A DNA stretch of 64,000 bases from Rhodobacterales bacterium (lineage in GTDB: Bacteria; Pseudomonadota; Alphaproteobacteria; Rhodobacterales; Rhodobacteraceae): NCBI GenBank assembly GCA_025362795.1, contig JANYFE010000057.1, positions 1 to 64,000 on the forward strand, given 5' to 3'. A program made the translations under genes and the position numbers. Below the pieces are notes generated by a model, which worked only from the letters and a program-made list of their open reading frames with translations, searched no databases and was not told where the DNA came from. Shown here one piece after another: positions 53,557 through 61,685 of this stretch; positions within the stretch are counted from its first letter, which is position 1; the number at the start of each line of letters is the position of its first letter.

Positions 53557-54195
53557 GTGGCGGATGTCCGGGTCAAGATCTGCGGCCTGCGCACGGTGGG
53601 TGACGTGGTGGCGGTGGCGGCGGCGGGGGCGGGCTACATCGGTCTCAACTTTTTCCCCAAAAGCCCACGCTATGTGACCCTGCCCGAGGCGCGGCTGCTG
53701 GCGCTGGCCGCTCCGGTCGGGCTTGCCAAAGTGGCGTTGGTGGTGGATGGCGATGACGCGACGCTGGACGCCATAACCGAGGCGATGCCGCTGGACATGC
53801 TGCAGCTTCACGGCCACGAGACGCCCGCCCGTGTGGCCGAGGTGCGGGCGCGCTATGGCCTGCCGGTGATGAAGGTCATCGGTGTCGGGGACGCGGATGA
53901 CCTGGCCGCACTTTACGATTATTCGACGGTGGCGGATCAGATCATGATCGACGCCAAGCCGCCGAAAGACGCCGTGCTACCGGGCGGCAACGGGGTACCT
54001 TTTGACTGGCGGCTGGTGGCGCAGCGCCGCTGGCTGCGGCCGTGGATGCTGGCGGGCGGTCTGAACGCCGCCAATGTGGCAGAGGCGATCCGGCTGACCG
54101 GTGCGCGGCAGGTGGACGTGTCCTCCGGGGTGGAAATGGCGCCGGGGGTCAAGGATCCCGCGAAAATTGCGGCATTTGTGGCGGCAACGCGGTGA
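53557..54195 (+). CDS. trpF: Phosphoribosylanthranilate isomerase
   Basis: Tryptophan-pathway isomerase, a 212-residue TIM barrel with [12 protein letters not shown] at the start (catalytic Cys7-like position), [35 protein letters not shown] and the C-terminal phosphate-binding [14 protein letters not shown] and [18 protein letters not shown] 53557 gives the family N-terminus. Followed by a GNAT gene that overlaps its stop and then by trpB. Confidence 0.95.
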   Translation: MADVRVKICGLRTVGDVVAVAAAGAGYIGLNFFPKSPRYVTLPEARLLALAAPVGLAKVALVVDGDDATLDAITEAMPLDMLQLHGHETPARVAEVRARYGLPVMKVIGVGDADDLAALYDYSTVADQIMIDAKPPKDAVLPGGNGVPFDWRLVAQRRWLRPWMLAGGLNAANVAEAIRLTGARQVDVSSGVEMAPGVKDPAKIAAFVAATR

Positions 54196-54632
54196 TCTTG
54201 CGCGACGCCACCCGCGCTGATGTACCTGCGATTGTGGCTTTGCTGGCGGATGATCCTTTGGGGCAGCGCCGCGAAGGCGCGGCGGAAAACGCCTATCTGA
54301 CCGCCTATGACGAGATCGCCGCCAATCCCATGTATCAGCTGATCGTGGGCGAGGTTGCGGGGCGAATTGTGGCCTGCGCCCAGTTGACCATGCTGGCCGG
54401 CCTGTCGCGCGGCGGCGCGCGGCGCGGTCTGATCGAGGCGGTGCGGGTTGCCGCTGACCTGCGATCGCAAGGCATTGGCGCGCGGCTGATGGTAGAGTGC
54501 GAGACACGGGCGCGGGCGGCAGGCTGTGACCTTCTGCAACTGACCACCGACAACAGCCGCATCCGGGCGCATGCGTTCTATGCGGGGCTGGGGTTTCAGG
54601 CCAGCCATCTGGGGATGAAGAAACCGCTTTGA
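54192..54632 (+). CDS. GNAT family N-acetyltransferase
   Basis: A 146-residue acetyl-CoA-dependent transferase. Motif A is [28 protein letters not shown] with the Q/RxxGxG/A signature, and the end is the [18 protein letters not shown] type. It starts at GTG 54192 with GTGA overlapping trpF's stop, so translationally coupled. Its acetyl acceptor is unknown. It separates trpF from trpB. Confidence 0.9.
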   Translation: MILRDATRADVPAIVALLADDPLGQRREGAAENAYLTAYDEIAANPMYQLIVGEVAGRIVACAQLTMLAGLSRGGARRGLIEAVRVAADLRSQGIGARLMVECETRARAAGCDLLQLTTDNSRIRAHAFYAGLGFQASHLGMKKPL

Positions 54633-54658
54633 ACCGCTGGGCACCGGTTGAAAACAGG

Positions 54659-54677
54659 GCCTCCGGCGGGGATATTT
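54659..54677 (+). repeat. GCCTCCGGCGGGGATATTT motif, copy 2
   Basis: Identical over 19 bases to the copy at 42809-42827 (minus). Here it begins 27 bases after the GNAT stop, in sense orientation, ahead of the trpB promoter. Confidence 0.75.
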
Positions 54678-54764
54678 AGGGACAGATGATACCGCAAGGC
54701 AGGAAGCCCTTTCCCAGGGTCGTCAAGGCCGCTACATCGGGCAATTGCAGATCAGGAGGGCAAC

Positions 54765-55997
54765 ATGGCCAAGGACAACCCGAATTCATTCATGACCGGC
54801 CCGGACGAGCAGGGCCGCTTTGGCAAGTTCGGCGGGCGGTTCGTCAGTGAAACGCTGATGCCGCTGATCCTTGACCTGGAGGCGCGTTATGAATTCGCCA
54901 AGACCGACCCGACCTTCTGGGCCGAGATGGACGATCTGTGGAAGCACTATGTCGGACGTCCTTCGCCGCTGTATTACGCCGACCGGCTGACCAAGCATCT
55001 GGGCGGTGCCAAAATCTACATGAAGCGGGACGAACTGAACCACACTGGTGCGCACAAGATCAACAACGTGCTGGGGCAGATCATTCTGGCGCGGCGCATG
55101 GGCAAGACCCGGATCATCGCGGAAACCGGCGCAGGCCAGCATGGCGTGGCCACCGCGACTGTCTGCGCCAAGTTCGGGTTGAAATGCGTGGTCTACATGG
55201 GGGCGCATGATGTCGAACGCCAAGCCCCCAACGTGTTCCGCATGCGGCTTTTGGGGGCCGAGGTTATTCCGGTGACCTCCGGTCGTGGCACGCTGAAGGA
55301 CGCGATGAACGACGCCTTGCGCGACTGGGTAACCAATGTGCGCGACACGTTCTACTGCATCGGCACGGTCGCCGGCCCGCATCCCTATCCGGCTATGGTA
55401 CGCGATTTCCAAAGCATCATTGGCAAAGAGGTGCGCTGGCAACTGGCCGAACAGGAAGGCGAGGGGCGCCTGCCCGATACCGTTATCGCCGCGATTGGGG
55501 GCGGGTCGAACGCGATGGGCCTGTTCTATCCGTTCCTCGATGACCCATCGGTTGCGATTATCGGGGTGGAGGCCGGCGGCAAAGGCGTTGACGACCGCAT
55601 GCAGCATTGCGCCTCGCTGACCGGAGGTCGCCCGGGCGTGCTGCACGGCAACCGCACCTATCTGCTGCAAGACCCGGATGGCCAGATCCTCGAGGGCTTC
55701 TCGATCAGTGCCGGGCTGGACTATCCCGGCATCGGGCCAGAGCATTCCTGGCTGCACGACATGGGCCGCGCCCAATATGTCAGCATCACCGACGCCGAGG
55801 CGCTGGAGGCGTTTCAGCTGTCGTGCCAGCTGGAAGGCATCATCCCGGCACTGGAACCCAGTCATGCGCTGGCCCATGTGATGAAAATTGCGCCCAAATT
55901 GCCGGCCGGGCATATCATCGTGATGAATATGTGCGGGCGCGGGGACAAGGATATCTTCACCGTCGCCAAGCATCTGGGATTCAACATGAAAATCTAG
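54765..55997 (+). CDS. trpB: Tryptophan synthase beta chain
   Basis: Condenses indole and serine. The 410-residue PLP enzyme has Lys98 ([13 protein letters not shown]) as the Schiff base, [31 protein letters not shown], and PLP phosphate binding [26 protein letters not shown] is a strong ribosome site. trpA is not in the window. It has its own 100-base upstream region plus a terminator downstream. Confidence 0.97.
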   Translation: MAKDNPNSFMTGPDEQGRFGKFGGRFVSETLMPLILDLEARYEFAKTDPTFWAEMDDLWKHYVGRPSPLYYADRLTKHLGGAKIYMKRDELNHTGAHKINNVLGQIILARRMGKTRIIAETGAGQHGVATATVCAKFGLKCVVYMGAHDVERQAPNVFRMRLLGAEVIPVTSGRGTLKDAMNDALRDWVTNVRDTFYCIGTVAGPHPYPAMVRDFQSIIGKEVRWQLAEQEGEGRLPDTVIAAIGGGSNAMGLFYPFLDDPSVAIIGVEAGGKGVDDRMQHCASLTGGRPGVLHGNRTYLLQDPDGQILEGFSISAGLDYPGIGPEHSWLHDMGRAQYVSITDAEALEAFQLSCQLEGIIPALEPSHALAHVMKIAPKLPAGHIIVMNMCGRGDKDIFTVAKHLGFNMKI

Positions 55998-56025
55998 GCG
56001 GTTGGCAAAGCCATCCTGCCAGACC

Positions 56026-56057
56026 GGCCCTGTAAACGAAGGTTTACGGGGCCTTTT
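56026..56057 (+). terminator. Intrinsic terminator of trpB
   Basis: A 12-bp stem with one G-T wobble (56026-56037 with 56042-56053), GAAG loop and TTTT; begins 29 bases after the trpB stop. Confidence 0.88.
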
Positions 56058-56189
56058 GCTGTGGCGCTTGGATCACGCAAACCTTTGGCGAATAGATGGT
56101 GTGCGGCTTCTTTCGGAACCTTGTGCAATCCCTGCCCGAATCGGCGGCAAGGCGGGGGCAGAGGCAGCAACCTATGGGAGTGAACTACT

Positions 56190-56840
56190 ATGGTACCTTG
56201 TGATCGAAACACTTTGATCTTGCGGGCAGGCCTGTCGCTGGCGGCGGCGTTGATGCTGTCGGGCGCGGCGGTTGCGGGGCAGGCCAGCGGCGCACGCGGC
56301 CCGGACGTGGCCACGGCCTTTGGCGACGGATGGGTGCTGGTCGATGAGGTGGTGGTGCAGACCACGCATGAAATCAACCCGGATGCCTCGGGCGGTGACG
56401 AAGGCATCGCTGTGGGCGAACCGGACCCGACAGGCGGATCTGGTGACGATCCGGCAACAGGCGACGGCAGCGACGGTTCTGGCGATCAGGCGACAGGTGA
56501 TGGCTCGGGCGACGGTACCGACGTGTCGGGTGACGGTTCGGACGACGGCACCGATGTGACGGGTGACGGTTCGGGCGACGTTACAGACAGCGGCGATGGC
56601 ATTGATGTCATCTACACGATGGACGGCGGGTCCAATTGTGGCGGGTGCGAATATCAAAATGCGGTTCCGGTGTTTCAGATGCAATCGGGCGGCATTGCGC
56701 ACAATGCTCCGGCACAGATCGTGGTACACAGCGATCACGAGGTCGCCCGGCAGACGGTGGCGCATGGGTCGGCAGCCTGCACGGCCCGGCATCCCGGCCT
56801 GCCGTGGATGTGCGAATGGCAAAGCGGTGCAAGCCAATAA
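56190..56840 (+). CDS. Secreted protein with Asp/Gly/Ser/Thr-rich repeat tract
   Basis: A 216-residue exported protein: signal peptide about 1-30 (LSGAAVAG), a short N-terminal segment with GWVLVDEVVVQTT, then a low-complexity block (about 67-137) of DGSGD, GDGTDV, GDGSDD units, and a C-terminal part with four Cys (NCGGCEY ... AACTARHPGLPWMC). No catalytic family is recognised. Repeats of GDG type may bind calcium. It opens the PepSY-like/HTH locus. Acidic tracts recur in two of the other proteins here. Confidence 0.7.
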   Translation: MVPCDRNTLILRAGLSLAAALMLSGAAVAGQASGARGPDVATAFGDGWVLVDEVVVQTTHEINPDASGGDEGIAVGEPDPTGGSGDDPATGDGSDGSGDQATGDGSGDGTDVSGDGSDDGTDVTGDGSGDVTDSGDGIDVIYTMDGGSNCGGCEYQNAVPVFQMQSGGIAHNAPAQIVVHSDHEVARQTVAHGSAACTARHPGLPWMCEWQSGASQ

Positions 56841-56856
56841 AGATTCGTGATAGGCT

Positions 56857-56896
56857 GTGGCACCGGCCGGCACCGGCCGGCACTGGCCGGTGCCAC
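56857..56896 (+). repeat. GC-rich tandem/inverted repeat before the first PepSY-like gene
   Basis: Three tandem 10-mers (CACCGGCCGG twice, then CACTGGCCGG) at 56861-56890 lie inside a perfect 12-bp inverted repeat (56857-56868 and 56885-56896). It starts 17 bases after the acidic protein's stop and may end that transcript or separate two transcription units. No U-tract is seen. Confidence 0.7.
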
Positions 56897-56953
56897 GTTT
56901 CCAGGACCAACCATCCCGGCGCGGGTGGGGGGCGCTGGCGAAAAGGATGCGCT

Positions 56954-57424
56954 ATGAAACATCGGTTGCTGGCAGTTGTGATACTGACAGGGCTATGCGC
57001 CCCGGCAGCGGCCCGCACCGTCGAGGAGCGGTTGATCGCGGGTCTCAAGGATCAGGGCTACGCCATCGTCGAGGATGGCTATACCTTTCTGGGTCGCCTG
57101 CGCATCGTTGCCGAAAATGACACTTATCACCGCGAGATCGTGGTCAACCCCGGAACCGGCGAGGTTCTGCGCGATTATACGGTACTGCTGAGCGACCTGT
57201 TGCCGCCGAAATCGCAACCGTCAGAGCCGCATGCCTCTGCCCCCGCCTTGGCTGCCCTGGTGCCGCCGCCAACCGGCACCGTCGCTGCCGCAGCGGCCGC
57301 CGCCGCAACCGTCGGCATGAGCATTGCGGCCATGGCAGCCGGTACCGGCCTGCAAGGCAGCGCCAGTCAGTTCGACATGCTCTTGGCCACCCCGATCCTG
57401 CCGCTAGGGCCGGTCGCTCCGTGA
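56954..57424 (+). CDS. PepSY-like exported protein, module 1
   Basis: A 156-residue protein with a signal peptide (about 1-20, CAPAAA). The PepSY-like part is ERLIAGLKDQGYAIVEDGYTFLGRLRIVAENDTYHREIVVNPGTGEVLRDY, with the typical GY...LGR...REI...P.TGE.L.D pattern. A Pro/Ala-rich tail with a hydrophobic Ala helix follows. PepSY domains are believed to modulate proteases or bind peptide-like ligands outside the membrane. The TGA overlaps the GTG of the next gene, a two-TM LuxR-HTH protein. Confidence 0.78.
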   Translation: MKHRLLAVVILTGLCAPAAARTVEERLIAGLKDQGYAIVEDGYTFLGRLRIVAENDTYHREIVVNPGTGEVLRDYTVLLSDLLPPKSQPSEPHASAPALAALVPPPTGTVAAAAAAAATVGMSIAAMAAGTGLQGSASQFDMLLATPILPLGPVAP

Positions 57425-57939
57425 CGCGGGCCGGCGCTTATCTGCTGCTCCTTCTGGTGCAGGCGGTCTGCGCGCTGTTCTTTGTCGCGGACATATTGTT
57501 GTCCGTCGTCGGCATCTACCCGGTGCCCCTAGCCTGGACCACGCGCGAGATGATGGAGGTTGGCGCACTGATCGGCCTGTTGCTGGGGCTGATCTTTGGC
57601 GGGCTGCTGGTCTGGCGCGCCTTTGGCGATCTGCGCCGGGCCGAGGCGCGGCTGGAACGGGCCAGCGCCGCCTTCATCGACCTGCTCAACGCCCGGTTCG
57701 ATGAATGGGGCCTGACCACGGCGGAACGCGATGTGGCCCTGTTCGCGATCAAAGGGCTGAGTGTGCAGGACATCGCCCGGCTGCGCGAAACCAGCGAAGG
57801 CACGGTCAAGGCGCAGACCGCCGCCATCTACCGCAAGGCCGATGTGACGGGCCGCCCCCAGCTTCTGAGCCTGTTCATCGAGGATCTGATGGGGGCCGAG
57901 CGGCGTGATTCGGCGGCACTGTCCGACAAAGTCGCCTGA
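57421..57939 (+). CDS. Two-TM protein with C-terminal LuxR-type HTH, copy 1
   Basis: A 172-residue protein: TM helices at about 6-30 and 45-67 with a short periplasmic loop, a charged coiled linker (AFGDLRRAEARLERASAAF), and a LuxR/GerE HTH LTTAERDVALFAIKGLSVQDIARLRETSEGTVKAQTAAIYRKADV. It is a membrane-anchored one-component regulator. Start GTG 57421 overlaps the PepSY gene's TGA. It aligns closely with the 174-residue protein at 59337 (shared ERDVALFAIKG and SEGTVKAQT). Direct DNA binding from the membrane is plausible but unproved. Confidence 0.82.
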   Translation: MTRAGAYLLLLLVQAVCALFFVADILLSVVGIYPVPLAWTTREMMEVGALIGLLLGLIFGGLLVWRAFGDLRRAEARLERASAAFIDLLNARFDEWGLTTAERDVALFAIKGLSVQDIARLRETSEGTVKAQTAAIYRKADVTGRPQLLSLFIEDLMGAERRDSAALSDKVA

Positions 57940-58019
57940 CATCCCCGGCAACGGCGCGGTTTTTCCAAACCGGATCAGACCTTTGACGCCGCCACACCGC
58001 CGCCTACCGTGACTTTGGT

Positions 58020-58037
58020 CCTAAACTGCGGTTTAGG
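58020..58037 (+). promoter_or_regulatory. CCTAAAC-TGCG-GTTTAGG palindrome upstream of the second PepSY-like gene
   Basis: A perfect 7-bp inverted repeat with four-base spacer, 131 bases before ATG 58168 and 81 bases after the HTH gene. It is a candidate operator for an internal promoter. Confidence 0.5.
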
Positions 58038-58167
58038 GCGGTAGAGCTGGTGGGTCGTCGGGCCCAAATAAACCGTGGGTCAATTCCACAAGGGTCCGCC
58101 GCGGGGCAGGGTGAGTGTATCGAAACCCGGCAGATGCCACCCGGCACAGCCAATAAAGGACCACACC

Positions 58168-58674
58168 ATGAAACGACTGATGCTCCTTTCGACCGCCATG
58201 ATCTTGACTGCCAGTTTTGCGATGGCCGCCGTGACCGCCAGCGACCTTGTCACCGCCTATCAGGCGCAAGGTTATACCACGATCGAGGTTGCGACCGGAC
58301 TGACTCAGATCAAGGTCGAGGCCATTCAGGGCCGCGCCAAGGTCGAGGTGATCTATGACGCCACCACCGGGGCGATCCTGTCGCAGGAAAACAGCCGCGC
58401 CAAGAAAAGCGATGCCGGGCAAGGCGTGCAACTGACCACCGTGGCGACGGACTTTCTGAACGATAACGGCAACGGCAACGGGCAGGATGGCAACGGTGAC
58501 GGCACGGGTGATGGTGCGGGCGGGAATGATGATGGCGCGGGCCATGACGCCGGAGATGACAAGGGCGGCGACAAAGGCAATGAGCACGACGGCGAACAGC
58601 ATGACGGTTCGGGCCACGGCGGCAATGGCAGCCACGATGGTGCGGGCGACGACAACTCGGGCCAGCACGATTGA
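58168..58674 (+). CDS. PepSY-like exported protein with acidic Gly/Asp tail, module 2a
   Basis: A 168-residue exported protein: signal peptide about 1-20 (SFAMAA), PepSY-like stretch DLVTAYQAQGYTTIEVATGLTQIKVEAIQGRAKVEVIYDATTGAILSQE, then from about residue 97 a tail built of DGNGDG, GDDKGGDKG and His-containing units (HDGEQHDGSGHGG). The tail's Asp/Gly/His composition suggests metal binding. AAAGGA precedes the ATG. Its family has no HTH partner directly adjacent, but another PepSY-like gene follows. Confidence 0.75.
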   Translation: MKRLMLLSTAMILTASFAMAAVTASDLVTAYQAQGYTTIEVATGLTQIKVEAIQGRAKVEVIYDATTGAILSQENSRAKKSDAGQGVQLTTVATDFLNDNGNGNGQDGNGDGTGDGAGGNDDGAGHDAGDDKGGDKGNEHDGEQHDGSGHGGNGSHDGAGDDNSGQHD

Positions 58675-58798
58675 GCCCATCTGACCAAGGGGTGCGCAGG
58701 GATCACTTTGCGCACCCCGGTCCAGGCCCGGCCTTGCCGATGGCCCTGCGATGCAAGATACTGCGACCCGCAGCACCGGGCCAATCCGGGGGGGTAAG

Positions 58799-59296
58799 AT
58801 GAAGCGCCGTCATTTTCTGGGACAGACCGCCGCAAGCCTGTTTCTGGCCGGTCTTGTCTTGACTGGTCCGGTCAGCGCCGCGACCTTCGCGGAAGGCGTG
58901 ATCGCACAGCTGACCCGTCAGGGCTTTGCCGCCATCGCGTCCGAGACGACCTGGCTTGGCCGGGTCCGCATCACGGCTGAACGCAATGGCGGCACGCGGG
59001 AGATCGTTCTGAATCCGCGCACGGGCGAAATTCTGCGTGATATCTGGACTCCGGCTGACGACACTGCGGCGCAGGTGCCGATTGTCGATGACATCGGGCC
59101 TGCCAGCAGCGGCGGCTCCGATGACGGCGGCAGTTCTGGCGGCGGCGATGATGGCGGCGGCAGCGACAGCGGCTCCGGCAATGGTGACTCAGGCAGCGGC
59201 TCTGGCAGCGGAGGGTCGGGCAGCGGAGGTTCTGGCAGCGGGTCGGACGGCCATGATGATGGCGGCGGCGACCATGGCGGCAAGGGCAAGGGTTGA
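58799..59296 (+). CDS. PepSY-like protein with Tat-like signal and Gly/Ser/Asp tail, module 2b
   Basis: A 165-residue protein starting MKRRHFLGQTAASLFLAG, whose RRHFLG resembles a Tat signal; cleavage about residue 27 (PVSA). The PepSY-like domain is GVIAQLTRQGFAAIASETTWLGRVRITAERNGGTREIVLNPRTGEILRD, closest to module 1. The tail (about 100-165) is nearly all Gly/Ser/Asp. GGGGGGGTAAG is a strong ribosome site. The HTH paralog follows after 40 bases. Confidence 0.78.
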   Translation: MKRRHFLGQTAASLFLAGLVLTGPVSAATFAEGVIAQLTRQGFAAIASETTWLGRVRITAERNGGTREIVLNPRTGEILRDIWTPADDTAAQVPIVDDIGPASSGGSDDGGSSGGGDDGGGSDSGSGNGDSGSGSGSGGSGSGGSGSGSDGHDDGGGDHGGKGKG

Positions 59297-59336
59297 TGGC
59301 CGGGCATACCCAGCCCCGGTCGGGGGCCATGCCATA

Positions 59337-59861
59337 ATGGGCAGACAGGCCATCGTCGCGGCGCTGTTTCTGGCGCAGGCCCTGTTTGCCATCATCTTCG
59401 TGTCCGACGTGTTTTCGTCGATCTTCGGCTTTGAATCCGCCCCGCTCAGCTGGGAGGCGCGCGAGCTTCTGGAAATCTTTGCGGCTGTCGGCCTTGTCAT
59501 CGGTGCGGTTCTGGGCGGCTTTGCGATGCGGCGTGCGGTGCTGGACCGCAACAAGGCGCAAGAACGCCTGCGCCGCGCGTCAGGTGCGTTTCTGGACCTG
59601 CTCGAGGAACGCTTTGCCGAATGGGGCCTGACCCCCGCCGAACGTGATGTGGCCTTGTTCGCCATCAAGGGCATGTCGACGGCAGAGATTGCCATCCTGC
59701 GCACAACATCAGAAGGCACGGTCAAGGCCCAGACCAACGCGATCTACCGCAAGGCCGGGGTGTCGGGCCGCTCGCAACTGCTCAGCCTGTTCATCGACGA
59801 CCTGATGCGCGACGACGGCAACCTGCGTCCGGCAGCGCAACCGCCGCTTGGCCTGGCCTGA
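59337..59861 (+). CDS. Two-TM protein with C-terminal LuxR-type HTH, copy 2
   Basis: A 174-residue paralog of the protein at 57421. TM helices at about 4-27 and 42-63, a helical linker (LDRNKAQERLRRASGAFLDLLEERF), and HTH LTPAERDVALFAIKGMSTAEIAILRTTSEGTVKAQTNAIYRKAGVSGRSQLLSLFIDDLM. ATG 59337 gives a start with an immediate TM helix. The pair shares about the whole HTH domain. It probably receives input from the neighbouring PepSY-like protein. Confidence 0.82.
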   Translation: MGRQAIVAALFLAQALFAIIFVSDVFSSIFGFESAPLSWEARELLEIFAAVGLVIGAVLGGFAMRRAVLDRNKAQERLRRASGAFLDLLEERFAEWGLTPAERDVALFAIKGMSTAEIAILRTTSEGTVKAQTNAIYRKAGVSGRSQLLSLFIDDLMRDDGNLRPAAQPPLGLA

Positions 59862-59955
59862 CACCAACCTATTGTGATTTATCGACAAGATTCCTGCCAC
59901 AACCGCCAGCTCCGGCGCCCGAAACCCACAGCGGCTGGCCAAAGCACCGTCCGGA

Positions 59956-60330
59956 TCAGGCTTCGCCCCGGTCGTAAAGTTGCAACACCGCCAGCGGCAC
60001 CACGTCCAGCGTGCGCCGATGCGTGCCTTTCAGGTTCACTTCCGGGGCCGCGCCCTCGTCATGCGCCTGCAAGAATCGGCTGGCGCACAGACACCAGCGG
60101 TCGCCCGGCTTCAGCCCGGCAAAGCCGAACTCGGGGCGCGGGGTCGACAGGTCATTGCCCAGATATTTCGACAACGCCAGAAACTCTGCCGTCATCACTG
60201 CACAGACCGTGTGCTGACCGCGATCCTCCGGCCCGGTATCGCAGCAGCCATTGCGATAAAACCCGGTGACAGGCTTGGCTGAACAGGGCTGCAAGACGCC
60301 CCCCAGAACATTGACCGATGCTTCTTTCAT
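59956..60330 (-). CDS. DUF2237 family protein
   Basis: A 124-residue cytoplasmic protein with the DUF2237 signature: NVLGGVLQPCSAKPVTGFYRNGCCDTGPEDRGQHTVCAVMTAEFLALSKYLGNDLSTPRPEFGFAGLKPGDRWCLCASRF. Conserved Cys (GCCDTGPED, WCLCASR) may bind a metal. Function is unknown; the family is widespread in bacteria. Convergent with the HTH gene and next to the FAD monooxygenase gene. Confidence 0.92.
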   Translation of the reverse strand: MKEASVNVLGGVLQPCSAKPVTGFYRNGCCDTGPEDRGQHTVCAVMTAEFLALSKYLGNDLSTPRPEFGFAGLKPGDRWCLCASRFLQAHDEGAAPEVNLKGTHRRTLDVVPLAVLQLYDRGEA

Positions 60331-60371
60331 CCGGCCAGTCTAGCGCAGCCGGGCCACCCGGCCAAGGGCCG

Positions 60372-61550
60372 TCACGGAAACCGGGTGCTGGCGAGCGGTG
60401 GCAGCAGATTGCCCGACACCAGCGCCGTCAGAATGCGGTTCACCGGCGGCATTCGCCCGACCGGGGCCAGCACCCAGTCGCGCAGCACTGGCAGCAGGCG
60501 GCTGTCGGACTGGTACATCGGTGTAAAGCTGGCGGACAGTGCCTGATAAAACCGCCGGTGCCAGCGCCGCATCCGGGCATAGCGCGGCAAGGCATCCGCC
60601 AGCGGGCAGGCTGCCAGCGCCAGGGTCAGGGCCATCGCATCCAGCAGCGCCATGTTCGCGCCTTGCCCCAACTGCGGGCTGGCGCGATAGGCGGCATCGC
60701 CCAGAAACACCAGCCCCGGCTGATAGACCCGTGCCAGACTGCCATGGGCATAGCGTGCCGGCGTCAGATCCGCCTTGCCACGCAACTGATCCAGAAATGG
60801 CACCATCGCAGGCCAGAACCGACCCACGTTATCGCGCCAGGCGTCGAACCTGACCTCTGGCCACGCCTCCAGCCCGGCCAGCGGCAGCGACCAGAACAGC
60901 GCGGCGCGTGGTGTGGGATCATCGGGCAACCGGCCAATCGGCAGCACGCCCGCCATCTTTTCCGCACGGAAATAGCGCTGGCTCAATTGATCCTGCGGCA
61001 GGACCGCGCCTTCGGGCCAGGGAACCGAGGCCCAGACGGCCCCAAATGGCAAGGCCCGCGCGGCCATCGGCGACAGCAGCGACCCGGTGCCAGAACCGTC
61101 GATCACCAGATCAAACGGCCCCAGCCGGTCGCCGCCGCCATCGCGCACCAGCCAGCGCACCCCGCCCTCCTGCGGGGCCGCCAGCACCGCAGCCCCGGTC
61201 GCCAGCGTGACCCCTGCGGCCATCGCCGCAGACCACAGCACATGAAACAGACTGGCCCGGTGCATCGCCAGACCGGGCGCACCGGCCCGGTAATCCACCG
61301 TCAGAATCTCGCGGCGTCCGGCTTGACCCCGCATCTGGCGGATCGGTGCCGCCAATGCCCGCGCCGCATCGTCCGCGCCAATCGCCTCCAGCACCGCCAG
61401 CCCGACCGGCTGCACCACCAGCCCTGACCCCAGCGGGCGCGGGGTCGCGAACCGCTCGGCTATCGTCACCGCATGGCCGTGCCGCGCCAGCAGCGCCGCC
61501 GCCGCCAGCCCGCCAATTCCCGCCCCGACGATGCCAATCCGCAGTGTCAT
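60372..61550 (-). CDS. FAD-dependent aromatic monooxygenase (UbiH/PHBH-like)
   Basis: A 392-residue flavoprotein monooxygenase. GIVGAGIGGLAAAALLARHGHAVTIAERF is the FAD motif; FDLVIDGSGTGS replaces the usual DG motif; GLVFLGDAAYRASPQLGQGANMALLDAMAL is the GD motif. Group A flavin monooxygenases hydroxylate phenolic or quinone substrates. No neighbouring catabolic genes indicate the substrate. Divergent from the DUF2339 gene and 40 bases upstream of the DUF2237 gene on the same strand. Confidence 0.9.
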   Translation of the reverse strand: MTLRIGIVGAGIGGLAAAALLARHGHAVTIAERFATPRPLGSGLVVQPVGLAVLEAIGADDAARALAAPIRQMRGQAGRREILTVDYRAGAPGLAMHRASLFHVLWSAAMAAGVTLATGAAVLAAPQEGGVRWLVRDGGGDRLGPFDLVIDGSGTGSLLSPMAARALPFGAVWASVPWPEGAVLPQDQLSQRYFRAEKMAGVLPIGRLPDDPTPRAALFWSLPLAGLEAWPEVRFDAWRDNVGRFWPAMVPFLDQLRGKADLTPARYAHGSLARVYQPGLVFLGDAAYRASPQLGQGANMALLDAMALTLALAACPLADALPRYARMRRWHRRFYQALSASFTPMYQSDSRLLPVLRDWVLAPVGRMPPVNRILTALVSGNLLPPLASTRFP

Positions 61551-61685
61551 CCGGCCAATTCACACGCAATCCGCGGCCAGGGCAAGGCCCGCGCAACCGT
61601 CCGGAATTCCATACTTTGACAATCCGCACCGCGCGGATAGGGTCGCCACAGCGCCCGCAGAGGCGCATCAAAGGGATCGTGGGTC

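Noticed and set aside
56190-59300. RTX-type calcium-binding repeats in acidic tracts
   Set aside because: The GDG/GSD units do not keep the nonapeptide GGxGxDxUx spacing, so they are called low-complexity acidic tracts only.
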